A stretch of 64,000 nucleotides of DNA from CAVZXS01 sp963779325 (lineage in GTDB: Bacteria; Bacteroidota; Bacteroidia; Chitinophagales; Chitinophagaceae). Under the pieces are notes generated by a model, which made no database searches, had not been told where the DNA came from, and worked only from the letters and a program-made list of their open reading frames with translations. Where the stretch lies: assembly GCA_963779325.1 (NCBI GenBank), contig CAVZXS010000037.1, positions 1-64,000 of the forward strand, read 5' to 3'. Shown here piece by piece: positions 56,101 to 64,000 of the stretch. Position numbers and translations under genes: made by a program. Position 1 is the first letter of the stretch; every line of letters starts with the position of its first letter.

Positions 56101-56471
56101 AAATTATGGAGACGGTGTATTTGGAAAATCAAGGCGATAAGGGTTTTGTAAAACATCTATTGCCCTTGCCTGCGCAATATGCTCCGGTGTATGGAATTGT
56201 ACTGGAAGATTTGAATAACGATGGGAAAAAAGATATGCTGCTGGCAGGTAATAATACCTGGACAAGAATAAAATTCGGAAGGTACAGTGCCAATCATGGT
56301 GTATTATTAACCGGAGATGGTAAAGGCGAATTCAACTATGTTCCGCAGGCAAAAAGCGGTTTAAGTTTAAGAGGTAATGTAAAGAGTCTTAAATTAATTA
56401 ACACAAACGGGTCTAAAAAAATTATTGCAGGTATTAATGATGATAATGCGGTTTTAATTTCGATAAAATGA
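53139..56471 (+). CDS. FG-GAP/VCBS-repeat lipoprotein with UnbV domain
   Basis: A 1110-residue surface lipoprotein (lipobox GILSGC). It holds many calcium-binding-like FG-GAP/VCBS repeats with the motif DxNxDGxxD (GDINNDGLQDI, ADVNNDGKLDI, FDYDKDGDLDC, ADLDNDGDLDL, ADIDGDGDMDL). Near residues 525-610 there is an ASPIC/UnbV domain (GGVANQRGIGAKVKVFCKG, RGFQSSSDPVLNFGVG). The type is common in Bacteroidota next to SusCD pairs, with an unproven role in carbohydrate binding. Residues about 152-163 (SSPSPSGEGGGE) come from a palindromic repeat inserted in frame. It overlaps the SDR gene by four bases. Confidence 0.9.
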   Translation: MPRIFIYVCLLCSFGILSGCVSDDSKLFTRLSETKTGVNFRNTLFEDGPLNVANYIYFYNGGGVAIGDINNDGLQDILFTGNMVRNRLFLNKGNFKFEDITKRAGVDAMQGWCTGATMADVNNDGKLDIYICRSADINPDLRKNLLFINNGSSPSPSGEGGGEVTFTEKANEYGLADNGYSTQASFFDYDKDGDLDCFIINHSIQKYTAGVQDNPELRKERNPDYASKLYRNDNNHFTNVSDQAGITSNVLTFALGVAISDFNNDGWPDVSVSNDFNEPDYLFINNRNGTFTEQLTKAMDQISLYSMGSDAADYNNDGLTDLVTLDMMPEDNRTIKMHSGAENFDKFQFLFTQGFYYQYSRNMLQQNNGDGTFSEVGQLAGVSNTDWSWAALFGDYDNDGNKDLFVSNGYVKDYTEMDFLKYSVDRVIKTMAKDSVDPIPEYIRKMPTIEIPNYIFKNEGNGTFTKKTSEWGFDRKGVSAGAAYADLDNDGDLDLVINNSNSYADIYKNNSEKLIKNNYLRVQLDGGVANQRGIGAKVKVFCKGQQSYQEQSPVRGFQSSSDPVLNFGVGKNTVIDSVLIIWPNDNFQKMTAVPVNQLLTVKMTDAKEKWSYDTAANKSQSLLTQTTLPDVHHEENKFNDFTVQALLPNYLSRQGPCIEVADINKDGLEDFFIGGAKDKTAQLFIQNKNNTFSLKSSPAFAKDAASEDVAAVFFDADNDGDADLYAASGGFELNENDPAFQDRLYINDGKGNFIKKENALPAMLTSKSCAKAADIDGDGDMDLFVGGRVVPGKYPAAPRSYILLNDGKGNFTDATQKNCAALVQPGMITDALWIDINNDKQPDLVTVGEWMPVRVFINAKGILSDASANYIKFASTGWWNRISASDMDEDGDMDLVIGNCGTNTQFHVEEKTPMNIYYKDFDNNGSVDPILCYYIGGVSYPANSRDDLTDQLPYLKKKFLAYKEYADATINDLFTPDQLKDAGVLKAEIMETVYLENQGDKGFVKHLLPLPAQYAPVYGIVLEDLNNDGKKDMLLAGNNTWTRIKFGRYSANHGVLLTGDGKGEFNYVPQAKSGLSLRGNVKSLKLINTNGSKKIIAGINDDNAVLISIK
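53593..53628 (+). repeat. Palindromic element translated inside the FG-GAP lipoprotein
   Basis: CCCTCTCC (53598-53605) pairs with GGAGAGGG (53610-53617) around TTCA, and outer TTCACCC/GGGTGAGG extends it. It adds SSPSPSGEGGGE between FINNG and VTFTEKANEYG, and the frame is kept. Related repeats lie beside htpX and at the end of the gene at 16581. Confidence 0.75.
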
Positions 56472-57214
56472 ATACTCCTACTAAAGGACAGGTAGCAATA
56501 ATTACCGGAGCCGCATCCGGCTTGGGCTTGGCTATTGCACTCAAATTATCAGAGCTGGGTGTTTTGCTTACATTAATAGACCAAAACCATGACCGGCTTG
56601 AAAAAATAAAGCAACAAACAAAAGTTGATACTGAGGTTTTTTCAATAGATATTACTTCTGAGGAAGCAATAAAAAAAGCAATTGAGCAAACTGAAAAACG
56701 TTTTGGAAAAATAGATATATTGGTAAATTGCGCGGGTATAACCGGTAAAACAAATATTAAAAGTCATGAAGTTGAATCGGATAACCTCCGGCAAGTATTT
56801 GAAGTAAACTTTATGGGCTCTTGGTACACGTCAAAATATGTATTACCCTTAATGCTGAAAAATAACTATGGGCGCATCCTGCATTTTGCATCCATTGCCG
56901 GTAAAGAAGGTAATGCGGGTATGCTGGCCTACTCCGCCTCCAAAGCTGCTGTGATAGGAATGACGAAAGTACAGGGAAAAGAATATGCTGAAACGGGGAT
57001 TACAATCAATGCATTGGCGCCTGCTGTTATCAGAACCGCTTTAGTAGAAGTGATGCCTGTTGAGCAGGTAACCTATATGACAGATAAGATTCCGATGAAA
57101 CGTTGCGGTACGTTAGAAGAAGCAGTAAACATGGTATTGTATATTGTGTCTCCGCAAAATAGTTTTACTACAGGCTTTGTATTCGATTTTTCCGGCGGTC
57201 GTGCTACGTATTAA
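56468..57214 (+). CDS. SDR-family NAD(P)-dependent oxidoreductase
   Basis: A 248-residue short-chain dehydrogenase: the cofactor loop TGAASGLG (residues 13-20), NCAG at 87-90, Ser142 in FASIAG, and the catalytic Tyr155-xxx-Lys159 in AYSASK, ending FDFSGGRATY. Of the classical type, it oxidises or reduces a secondary alcohol or ketone; its closest feel is to 3-oxoacyl-ACP or sugar-alcohol dehydrogenases. It starts inside the stop of the FG-GAP gene and is followed 35 bases later by a 3-hydroxyacyl-CoA dehydrogenase-type gene, so it is in the same transcript. Confidence 0.9.
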   Translation: MNTPTKGQVAIITGAASGLGLAIALKLSELGVLLTLIDQNHDRLEKIKQQTKVDTEVFSIDITSEEAIKKAIEQTEKRFGKIDILVNCAGITGKTNIKSHEVESDNLRQVFEVNFMGSWYTSKYVLPLMLKNNYGRILHFASIAGKEGNAGMLAYSASKAAVIGMTKVQGKEYAETGITINALAPAVIRTALVEVMPVEQVTYMTDKIPMKRCGTLEEAVNMVLYIVSPQNSFTTGFVFDFSGGRATY

Positions 57215-57249
57215 ACAATTCTTTTTAAAAGAATAATAAATTCCTGTTG

Positions 57250-58227
57250 ATGGATAATACAGAAAATATAGAGATCGGAGTAGTTGGCCTGGGATTAATG
57301 GGTTGCAGTATCTCCACTTGCTTGTTAATGGCCGGACATAAAGTGATGGCTGTTGCGCCTGTTGCCGGCGATCTGCTACATGCCGGTAAAAGAATAACCG
57401 ATCATTTAACCCGATCGAAAGAGCAGGAATTGATTAGCTATCCTCCCGATTTTTACTTACAGCATTTGATCATTACAGAAGATTATTTGCAACTTAAAAA
57501 CTGCAAAGTCGTTATTGAATGTACGTTGGAGAATATTGAGATTAAAAAATCTGTTTACGACAAGATAGAAGCTGTTATCAGCAACAATGCAATTTTAACC
57601 AGTAATACTTCCGCTATTCCCATCAGCATTTTGCAAAAGCAAACTAATTTTCCACAACGCTTTTTTGGTTTGCATTGGGCCGAACCTTCTCATACTACGC
57701 GGTTTCTTGAAATTATTTGCGGTGAATCAAGTGATATTTCAAAAGGAGAATATTTATATGAATTATCGCACCGTTGGGGTAAAGAACCTACATTCGTAAG
57801 AAAAGATATAAGAGGGTTTATCACCAACCGATTAATGTATGCGATGTATCGCGAAGCTTGTTCGATGGTTGAAAAAGGATATGCTTCGGTGGAAGATGTG
57901 GATCGGGCCTGCCGCAATAATGCCGGCTATTGGATGACATTAGTCGGCGTATTTCGCTGGATGGATTTAACCGGCGTAGCGGCCTATCATACCGTAATGA
58001 AAGATCTTTTACCGACATTGGATAACAGTACGGAAGTGCCTGAATTGATTGATAAGATAGTTCGTGAAGGAGGAAAGGGCGTTGCCAATGGTAAAGGATT
58101 TTATGATTACACTCCCGATGAAGTAAAATTATGGGAAGAAACATTTACTGAGTTTAGCTATGAAATAAGAAAACTCGCATTGAAATATCCGGCTGATGTA
58201 GTAAAGAAGAAATTGAAATCACAGTAA
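57250..58227 (+). CDS. 3-hydroxyacyl-CoA dehydrogenase-family protein
   Basis: A 325-residue NAD-dependent dehydrogenase: Rossmann loop GVVGLGLMGCSIS, VIECTLENIEIKKSVYDKIE, SNTSAIPIS, the catalytic His in FFGLHWAEPSHTTRFLEII, and GFITNRLMYAMYREA. The C-terminal helical domain follows (GKGFYDYTPDEV). The active-site text differs from fatty-acid types (usually HFFNP), so the substrate may be a sugar acid or carnitine-like hydroxy acid rather than an acyl-CoA. I chose ATG 57250 over the in-frame TTG just before. It is convergent with the M19 gene at 5 bases. Confidence 0.85.
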   Translation: MDNTENIEIGVVGLGLMGCSISTCLLMAGHKVMAVAPVAGDLLHAGKRITDHLTRSKEQELISYPPDFYLQHLIITEDYLQLKNCKVVIECTLENIEIKKSVYDKIEAVISNNAILTSNTSAIPISILQKQTNFPQRFFGLHWAEPSHTTRFLEIICGESSDISKGEYLYELSHRWGKEPTFVRKDIRGFITNRLMYAMYREACSMVEKGYASVEDVDRACRNNAGYWMTLVGVFRWMDLTGVAAYHTVMKDLLPTLDNSTEVPELIDKIVREGGKGVANGKGFYDYTPDEVKLWEETFTEFSYEIRKLALKYPADVVKKKLKSQ

Positions 58228-58232
58228 CTGTT

Positions 58233-59306
58233 TCATTTACTCCAAACTCTTCTTAAAAGTCGCAGCCAATTACCATGCATCAAATTCATAATATCTGTTT
58301 CTGTGTAACCTCTTTTTTTCAAAAGAGCCGGTAATATTTGCATATCAGTAATCGTATCAATCTCGCAGGGAGATTGTTCTTTGCCAAAGGCGCCATCTAA
58401 ATCGGAACCAACTCCTATATGTAAACTGTTTCCGGCTAATTGACAAATGTGGTCAATATGGTCAATCAATTTTTCAAGTGTACAACCCATTTCTTGTCGA
58501 TCCGACTGTCTGAGTTTCCATCCAGGAACAATCATCCACGCATCGAATGCGGCGCCAATCACCGCATCGCGTTGTATTAGTGTTTTTATTTGTTCATCGC
58601 TATATTGCCGGTTGTGATTAACAATACTCCTGCAATTATTATGACTTGCCCAAATGACTCCGCTAAAATAATCTATCGCCTGCCAAAAAGCATCATCACA
58701 TAAATGCGTAGCATCAAGTATAATATTTAACCGCTCCATTTCTTTTAATAATGCTAATCCTTCTGCACCCATTTTACCGGTAGCATCTGTACCATTTGCG
58801 TAACGACCGGGCCCGTAATGCGCAGGCCCTAATGCACGCAGACCATATTTGTAAGCTCTTTCCAAATGTTGTAAAGTAGTAATGGAATCAGCTCCTTCCA
58901 GGCTTAAAATATATCCGATAGGTTTGTGATCATTTGGTGTTCCATCGTTCCAAACTGCCAAATGTAATTCCAGCGAACGACGGTCATGTATTATAATCAT
59001 TTCACCTTCTTCTTCCATTGCTTTATACCAGGCCAACTGAGCCTGTGTTTGCGCCCATGCTTGTTGAGGTGAATGCCAGCCGGGCAATGGATTATCTGCA
59101 GAAACATATCTTGCAATTTGAGTCGCTACTACCAAACCAATATCAGCATCGCGTAAAGCGGGTAATGAAACGGTACTATTTCCCCGATCGGGTTTGTCAG
59201 TCATTCGTTTTTCTCTTGCCCGTATAGCATCAATCGGCTCACGCAAATCGCGGTTCCATTCAATGGCATTCATGGAAAGATCTAAGTGTGCGTCGATAGT
59301 GAACAT
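58233..59306 (-). CDS. Membrane-dipeptidase-like enzyme (peptidase M19)
   Basis: A 357-residue zinc amidohydrolase of the M19 family: HxD at His7 and Asp9 (DAHLDLS), the bridging Glu in ILSLEGADS, His in DATHLCD and ASHNNCRS, and Asp in GVGSDLDGAFG. Family members split dipeptides, often with a D-residue at the second place. The gene has no signal peptide, so it acts in the cytoplasm. It is third in a minus-strand run after a RidA-type gene and a D-threonine-aldolase-like gene, a set found together in other bacteria and pointing to D-amino acid use. Confidence 0.9.
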   Translation of the reverse strand: MFTIDAHLDLSMNAIEWNRDLREPIDAIRAREKRMTDKPDRGNSTVSLPALRDADIGLVVATQIARYVSADNPLPGWHSPQQAWAQTQAQLAWYKAMEEEGEMIIIHDRRSLELHLAVWNDGTPNDHKPIGYILSLEGADSITTLQHLERAYKYGLRALGPAHYGPGRYANGTDATGKMGAEGLALLKEMERLNIILDATHLCDDAFWQAIDYFSGVIWASHNNCRSIVNHNRQYSDEQIKTLIQRDAVIGAAFDAWMIVPGWKLRQSDRQEMGCTLEKLIDHIDHICQLAGNSLHIGVGSDLDGAFGKEQSPCEIDTITDMQILPALLKKRGYTETDIMNLMHGNWLRLLRRVWSK

Positions 59307-59359
59307 AATTTGAAATGAATTTATAATTCGTAACTGTTACTCAAAATTTATTGGGGCTC

Positions 59360-60469
59360 TTATAAACTTATTTTTCTATCTCTCGCAGCGTTCTTCCATT
59401 CGCTGGTTATTTTTCCTTTTTCAATTGTATACATCCTTTCGTATAAAGCAACGGTCGGACAAATATGATAGGGCAGTCCGTACAATACATCGCCAATCTT
59501 AAAGGAATGCCCTGCGGATACTTCCAGCACAAGATGTTCCTCGCTTTGTCCGACAGCTGTTAATCTTTCCGCATTTAAAAAGCAAACTCGTTTGCTGATA
59601 TCGTTTTCAGCGGCAACAGATTTATGCCCAAGATCAGTTGTTATTTTTGTTGAGGCAGGTAATGAAATGATACGTGTCACCAACACCACAGCCGGCAAAA
59701 AAGCCTGCTCGGGGCAAAGATCACTGTAGCCTTTATCCCAATATATAAAAGTGCCGGGGCTACATTCCATGTTTGTTCTTTTTGAATGAATAGGAAATGT
59801 AACGGAACCTCCCGTAATAATAGTTGAAACAGCTAAATCATATTTCTGTAAAGTTTTTTTGAATTCTTCGACAGCATTAAATGCTTCGTTGCATTGTTTT
59901 GTTCGTTCTTCGATATTTAAACTCCTGATATGCCCGTCGTATGCATGAATACCGGCAACAGTTATTCCTTTCGTCCCGGCAATATATTTATATAATTCAA
60001 TTGCATCTGAACCGGGAGCAATACCTGTTCTGTTCATACCAATATTCAAATCAATATAAACAGGAACGGTTAATCGGGCTTTGGAAAATGCTTTTGCCTG
60101 TTCAGCAGCAATAACTATATTATCAGTTAAGCAACTGTATACCGTACCCGGATATTTTTTTATTACCCCAATAAAACGTTTCAGTTTCGGGCCTTGAGGT
60201 TGATACGCCAGTAAAGCATCAGGAGCTTTACACAGGCCAAGTAATTCTGCTTCAGCAATGGTGGCGCATTTAAATTTACTGATCCCTGCTTCCAGCATTA
60301 ATTGAATGGCTTCGGCAGATTTGTTTGTTTTTATATGAGGACGTAATCGGTTACTATCGCCTGCCATTTTAATAGCCGTCTCTATATTTTTCCTTACTCT
60401 CTCCGGAAATACTATCAGGGCGGGTGTATCAAGTTTATCGATGTCTTTAATTTCATACCAATCATTCAT
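59360..60469 (-). CDS. D-threonine aldolase-like PLP enzyme (DSD1 type)
   Basis: A 369-residue fold-type III PLP enzyme: DTPALIVFPERVRKNI, Lys47 in RPHIKTNKS as the PLP lysine, YIDLNIGMNRTGI, the phosphate loop GGSVTFP, and the metal-binding pair in LPYHICPTVALYE near residue 333. Family members are D-threonine aldolases and D-serine dehydratases. With the M19 dipeptidase downstream and the RidA protein upstream, it is likely to break down a D-amino acid or D-hydroxy amino acid, an inference. Confidence 0.87.
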   Translation of the reverse strand: MNDWYEIKDIDKLDTPALIVFPERVRKNIETAIKMAGDSNRLRPHIKTNKSAEAIQLMLEAGISKFKCATIAEAELLGLCKAPDALLAYQPQGPKLKRFIGVIKKYPGTVYSCLTDNIVIAAEQAKAFSKARLTVPVYIDLNIGMNRTGIAPGSDAIELYKYIAGTKGITVAGIHAYDGHIRSLNIEERTKQCNEAFNAVEEFKKTLQKYDLAVSTIITGGSVTFPIHSKRTNMECSPGTFIYWDKGYSDLCPEQAFLPAVVLVTRIISLPASTKITTDLGHKSVAAENDISKRVCFLNAERLTAVGQSEEHLVLEVSAGHSFKIGDVLYGLPYHICPTVALYERMYTIEKGKITSEWKNAARDRKISL

Positions 60470-60524
60470 GGCAGTTTTTTTTACACTTTTTTTTCAGGAA
60501 ATCATCTTCATCAGTATTTACCGT

Positions 60525-60995
60525 CTATTCTATTTCAAATACCGCTTCAATTTCTACAGAAACATTATTGGGCAGCGAACCCATTCCTACAGCGCTGCGA
60601 ACACCTTTGCCATTTTCGTCTCCCCATAATTGTACATAAAGTTCACTGCATCCGTTAATGATCAATGCATGTTTGGTATACTCAGGAATTGAGTTAACCA
60701 TCCCGAACAATTTAATGACCCGCTTAATTTTATCTAATGTGCCAAAATATTTTTTTACGGAACTAAGTATGGCTAATCCGCATTGTAAAGCGGCATGTTT
60801 AGCCTCCTCATCGCTTACTGCACTACCTACTTTGCCTGTCATAAAACTACCATCCTTGTTAATGGATATATGCCCGGATACATATAACAGGTTACCTACT
60901 ACCAGTGTGGAGTGATAAATTCCCTTGGAGCCCGGTAATGTTGGAAGCGACAACCCTAATTCACTTAATTTTTGCTCAATACCTTTTGTATTCAT
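60525..60995 (-). CDS. RidA-family protein
   Basis: A 156-residue member of the YjgF/RidA family, a little longer than the usual 130. GNLLYVSGHISINKDGSFMTGKVGS is the family start and VRSAVGMGSLPNNVSVEIEAVFEI the end, with the conserved Arg in VRSAVG. RidA removes reactive enamines or imines made by PLP enzymes. Its place just upstream of a PLP enzyme suggests that it clears the imine product of that enzyme. It starts the minus-strand operon of three. Confidence 0.92.
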   Translation of the reverse strand: MNTKGIEQKLSELGLSLPTLPGSKGIYHSTLVVGNLLYVSGHISINKDGSFMTGKVGSAVSDEEAKHAALQCGLAILSSVKKYFGTLDKIKRVIKLFGMVNSIPEYTKHALIINGCSELYVQLWGDENGKGVRSAVGMGSLPNNVSVEIEAVFEIE

Positions 60996-61239
60996 TTTTT
61001 ATATAAATAAATTTTAAAATTGATCCAATAAGTAAAATTGCCGGATTCATTGTCATAAGGGGTACAAAAGAATTCCTCGAATTTACTAAAAAAGGAGAAC
61101 CAAAAGTGCGAAAAACCGTGTCGGAGGACAACTTCGCCATTGTTATATCTACGGGTAGCCACAATGGCAAAGAACTCTTAATCAAAATACATTTGAAGGG
61201 CTAAATTTTGTATATTTACGATAACCATAGCTGCCAAAA

Positions 61240-63561
61240 ATGAAATTCAGAATACTTCTACTTATTATAACTGCTGCCGCACTTTTTGCTGCATGGACAA
61301 GCTGTAGCAATAATGGCAAACGTGATGAAAGTGAAATACCTGAAAAAATAAGTTACAACTTTCATATACGCCCCATACTTTCCGATAAATGCTTTGCCTG
61401 CCATGGCCCCGATAAAAATAAACGGAAAGCCGGGTTTCGATTGGATATTGAAGACAGCGCTTTTCTTCCTTTAAAAGAAACAAAAGGGGCATTTGCCATT
61501 GTAAGAGGAAAACCTGAAATGTCGGAACTCATCAAAAGAATTACTTCTAACGACTCTTCCTACATGATGCCCTCACCCGAATCGCACTTGGGTGCATTGA
61601 GTGACCGGGAAATAAAATTATTTTATGCATGGATTAAACAGGGTGCTAAGTATGAACCGCATTGGGCTTTTGCAGCTCCGAAAAAAGCTGAGTTACCCGC
61701 AGTAAAAAATAAAGATTGGGTAAAAAATGAAATTGATTATTTCACCACGGCGAAAATGACGGAACAAAATCTTTCGCCCAATGAGGAAGCTGATAAAAAT
61801 TATTTATTAAAAAGAGCGGCATTGGATCTTACCGGTTTATTACCCGATATTAAAACAATAGATGATTTTGCCGCCGATAAAAGTGACAATGCGTATGAAA
61901 AAATGGTTGATCGTTTATTGAGCAAACCGCAGTACGGAGAAAAAATGGCCGTGCATTGGTTAGATATCTCAAGATACTCCGACAGTTACGGTTACCAGGA
62001 TGATAATATTCGTACACAATGGCCTTATCGTGATTGGGTCATTCACGCATTCAATAAAAACATACGTTATGATCAATTTATTACTTGGCAATTAGCCGGC
62101 GATATGTTGCCCGAAGCCGGCAAAGAACAGATATTGGCTACGGCATTTTTGCGAAATCATAAATACACGGAAGAAGGCGGCGTGATTCCTGAAGAATATC
62201 GTATTGAATATGTTATTGATAAAACAAAAACTTTTTCCAAAGGAATTTTGGCATTAACGGCTGAATGTGCGCAATGTCATGATCATAAATACGATCCTAT
62301 TTCGCAGAAAGATTATTATCAACTCTTTGCTTTTTTTAATACAAGCAAGGAAATAGGTTACGAAGGCGATGTAAGTATTTCAAAGCCGGCTAAGAATCCA
62401 ACTCTAAGTCTTTCTGATGATGATTTTAAAAGTATTGTAAGCTTCATTAACAAAAAAGACACCGGCCGTATGACAGTTTCTGTAATGGGAGAAATGGATA
62501 CGGCGAGATCAACACATATTCTCAATCGCGGTGTATATGATCAACCGACTGATGCGGTAAAACCGGCAGCATTAACATCAGTTATGCCTTTTGATACTGC
62601 ACAATTTCCGCGAAACAGGTTGGGGCTTGCTAAGTGGACGGTAAGCAAAGACAATCCTCTTACGGCCCGTGTATTTGTCAATCAACTATGGCAGGAATTT
62701 TTTGGCAGAGGCATTGTAAAGACAGCAGGGGATTTTGGTATGCAGGGCAATCTTCCTTCGCATCCTGAATTGCTTGATTGGCTGGCTGTAGATTTTATGG
62801 AACATAATTGGGATATAAAATATTTGGTAAAAAAAATATTACTCTCTTCTACGTATCGTCAATCTTCTAAAGTTTCTGAAAAGCAATTGCGTATTGACCC
62901 CGAAAATATTTATTTATCCCGTTCTATGCGAACAAGAGTGAAAGCGGAATTTATTCGCGACATCGTTTTAGGAAGCAGTGGTTTATTGAACGGAGAAATT
63001 GGCGGACCGAGTGTAAAACCGTATCAGCCCGAAGGGCTTTGGGAAGCAGCTACTTCCGGAAGAGGTGTGTTAGCTACTTATAAACAGGACAAAGGAAATG
63101 ATTTGTACAGAAGGGGAATGTATACATTTATTAAACTCACCGTGCCGCCGCCGTCCATGATGATTTTTGACGGCAGTAACAGAGATCAGTGCGAAGTAAA
63201 ACGTCCCAATACAAGTACGCCGCTGCAGGCATTGGCAATGATGAACGACCCTACGGTATTGGAAGCCTCAAGAGTTTTTGCGCAAAGACTGATTAGCAGC
63301 AATAAAACCGCTGAAGAAAATATCAGTACCGCGTTCCGCAGTATCATTTGCCGAAATCCGAATAATAAGGAATTAAAAATTCTGAATGATTATTTTAAAG
63401 AGCAGCTTGATTTGTTTACAGGAAAAAAATTAGATGCGGCAAAAACATTGGATGTCGGCGAATACATACAGGAAGAAAAAGCAGATAAAAATAAAACCGC
63501 CGCATTGATGAAAGTGATCAACACTATTTATAATATGGAAGAAACACTTACTAAAACATAA
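61240..63561 (+). CDS. DUF1549/DUF1553 protein with planctomycete-type cytochrome c domain
   Basis: A 773-residue lipoprotein (lipobox AAWTSC). The N-terminal part has a planctomycete-type cytochrome c domain with haem motif CFACHG in ILSDKCFACHGPDKN. DUF1549 follows (YGEKMAVHWLDISRYSDSYG, CAQCHDHKYDPISQKDYYQL), then DUF1553 (NPLTARVFVNQLWQEFFGRGIVKTAGDFG, RPNTSTPLQALAMMNDP). It lies five bases before a DUF1501 gene, the usual partner. These pairs are very common in Planctomycetes and found in some Bacteroidota; their enzyme activity is not known but they are linked to polymer breakdown. Confidence 0.92.
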   Translation: MKFRILLLIITAAALFAAWTSCSNNGKRDESEIPEKISYNFHIRPILSDKCFACHGPDKNKRKAGFRLDIEDSAFLPLKETKGAFAIVRGKPEMSELIKRITSNDSSYMMPSPESHLGALSDREIKLFYAWIKQGAKYEPHWAFAAPKKAELPAVKNKDWVKNEIDYFTTAKMTEQNLSPNEEADKNYLLKRAALDLTGLLPDIKTIDDFAADKSDNAYEKMVDRLLSKPQYGEKMAVHWLDISRYSDSYGYQDDNIRTQWPYRDWVIHAFNKNIRYDQFITWQLAGDMLPEAGKEQILATAFLRNHKYTEEGGVIPEEYRIEYVIDKTKTFSKGILALTAECAQCHDHKYDPISQKDYYQLFAFFNTSKEIGYEGDVSISKPAKNPTLSLSDDDFKSIVSFINKKDTGRMTVSVMGEMDTARSTHILNRGVYDQPTDAVKPAALTSVMPFDTAQFPRNRLGLAKWTVSKDNPLTARVFVNQLWQEFFGRGIVKTAGDFGMQGNLPSHPELLDWLAVDFMEHNWDIKYLVKKILLSSTYRQSSKVSEKQLRIDPENIYLSRSMRTRVKAEFIRDIVLGSSGLLNGEIGGPSVKPYQPEGLWEAATSGRGVLATYKQDKGNDLYRRGMYTFIKLTVPPPSMMIFDGSNRDQCEVKRPNTSTPLQALAMMNDPTVLEASRVFAQRLISSNKTAEENISTAFRSIICRNPNNKELKILNDYFKEQLDLFTGKKLDAAKTLDVGEYIQEEKADKNKTAALMKVINTIYNMEETLTKT

Positions 63562-63565
63562 GGCC

Positions 63566-64000
63566 ATGGAAAAAGAAGTATTGGAACATGGATTAAATAT
63601 AAACCGTCGCCGGTTTCTTACAAGCTTGGGCATGGGCATTGGCGGTGCTGCATTGGGTTCATTACTCATTCCTAATTTATATGGAGGCAGTACCGATGAA
63701 GAAATGATAATGACAGGCTTACCGCATTTTGCTCCCAAGGCAAAACGTATTATTTATCTTTTTCAAAACGGCGCTCCTTCACAATTAGATTTGTTTGATT
63801 ATAAACCCATGCTGGAAAAAATGCATGGAGAAGATTTGCCTGCTTCCATTCGAATGGGGCAGCGGCTTACCGGCATGACATCTGAACAGAAAAAATTTCC
63901 TTTGGCCGGTTCCATGTTTAAGTTTAATCAGTACGGACAACATCGTGCCTGGATAAGTGAGTTACTGCCGCATACAGCAAAAATTGTCGATGATCTTTGT
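63566..64000 (+). CDS. DUF1501 family protein (3' end outside window)
   Basis: The first 145 residues are seen. It opens MEKEVLEHGLNINRRRFLTSLGMGIGGAALGS, a twin-arginine signal, so the protein is exported folded. RIIYLFQNGAPSQLDLFDYKP and the later FPLAGSMFKFNQYGQ belong to DUF1501, a family with an alkaline-phosphatase or sulfatase-like fold. It follows the DUF1553 gene by five bases, in the same operon. Confidence 0.9.
   Translation, partial: MEKEVLEHGLNINRRRFLTSLGMGIGGAALGSLLIPNLYGGSTDEEMIMTGLPHFAPKAKRIIYLFQNGAPSQLDLFDYKPMLEKMHGEDLPASIRMGQRLTGMTSEQKKFPLAGSMFKFNQYGQHRAWISELLPHTAKIVDDLC

Overview
The window looks like chromosome of a Bacteroidota bacterium, most likely of the Chitinophagaceae type. 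It has SusC/SusD outer-membrane pairs, a type IX secretion C-terminal domain, many lipoproteins with a Bacteroidota-style lipobox, TAnnTTTG-type -7 promoter boxes, AT-rich spacers, and short palindromic repeats of the kinds common in this phylum. There is no transposase, integrase, phage gene, rRNA or CRISPR array in it. One functional tRNA (Leu, anticodon CAG) is present.

Layout. 0-5 kb: a partial lipoprotein gene, then histidine catabolism (hutH, hutU) with a secreted-protein cassette wedged between the two. 5-10.4 kb: minus-strand ChbG/YdjC deacetylase-like protein, glycerate kinase, GntP permease and an unknown secreted protein. 10.6-18.2 kb: RelB/RelE-like pair, small lipoprotein, pcm, htpX-lemA, a penicillin-acylase-family hydrolase, trhO. 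18.3-22.4 kb (minus): a barstar/barnase-type pair, a beta-propeller lactonase, two membrane proteins, purC. 22.6-26.7 kb: a TonB-dependent receptor and a FAS1 lipoprotein. 26.9-30.9 kb (minus): a DUF4294 protein and cytochrome c maturation genes (ccmF/ccsA-like, ccmE). 31-34.4 kb: dapD, an outer-membrane barrel, a patatin. 34.5-35.6 kb: an unusual locus where a 308-bp unit (5' tRNA-Leu fragment plus GIY-YIG endonuclease gene) is tandemly repeated in front of an intact tRNA-Leu, followed by a decayed tRNA copy. 35.6-53 kb: a carbohydrate-utilisation region (eda, a beta-helix protein with T9SS tail, an esterase, a DUF5107-TPR protein, a sugar-kinase-like phosphotransferase, a LacI regulator, a DUF5009/NagX-like membrane acetyltransferase, galM, susC, susD). 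LacI-type operators (core GCAAACGTTTGC) occur in front of five of its transcription units and tie them into one probable regulon. 53-64 kb: an FG-GAP/UnbV lipoprotein, SDR and 3-hydroxyacyl-CoA dehydrogenase-type enzymes, a minus-strand D-amino-acid-type module (RidA, D-threonine-aldolase-like, M19 dipeptidase), and a DUF1553/DUF1501 pair cut by the window end.

Two general features matter to a reader. First, palindromic repeats have entered genes: two are translated in frame inside hutU, one inside the FG-GAP lipoprotein, others form the C-termini of htpX and a small membrane protein, and one is embedded in tRNA-Leu fragments. Second, about a dozen conserved genes are broken by single-base indels, mostly in A/T homopolymers, while very long genes nearby are intact. 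This looks more like residual consensus error from long-read sequencing than real gene decay, so those genes are annotated over their full reconstructed extent.
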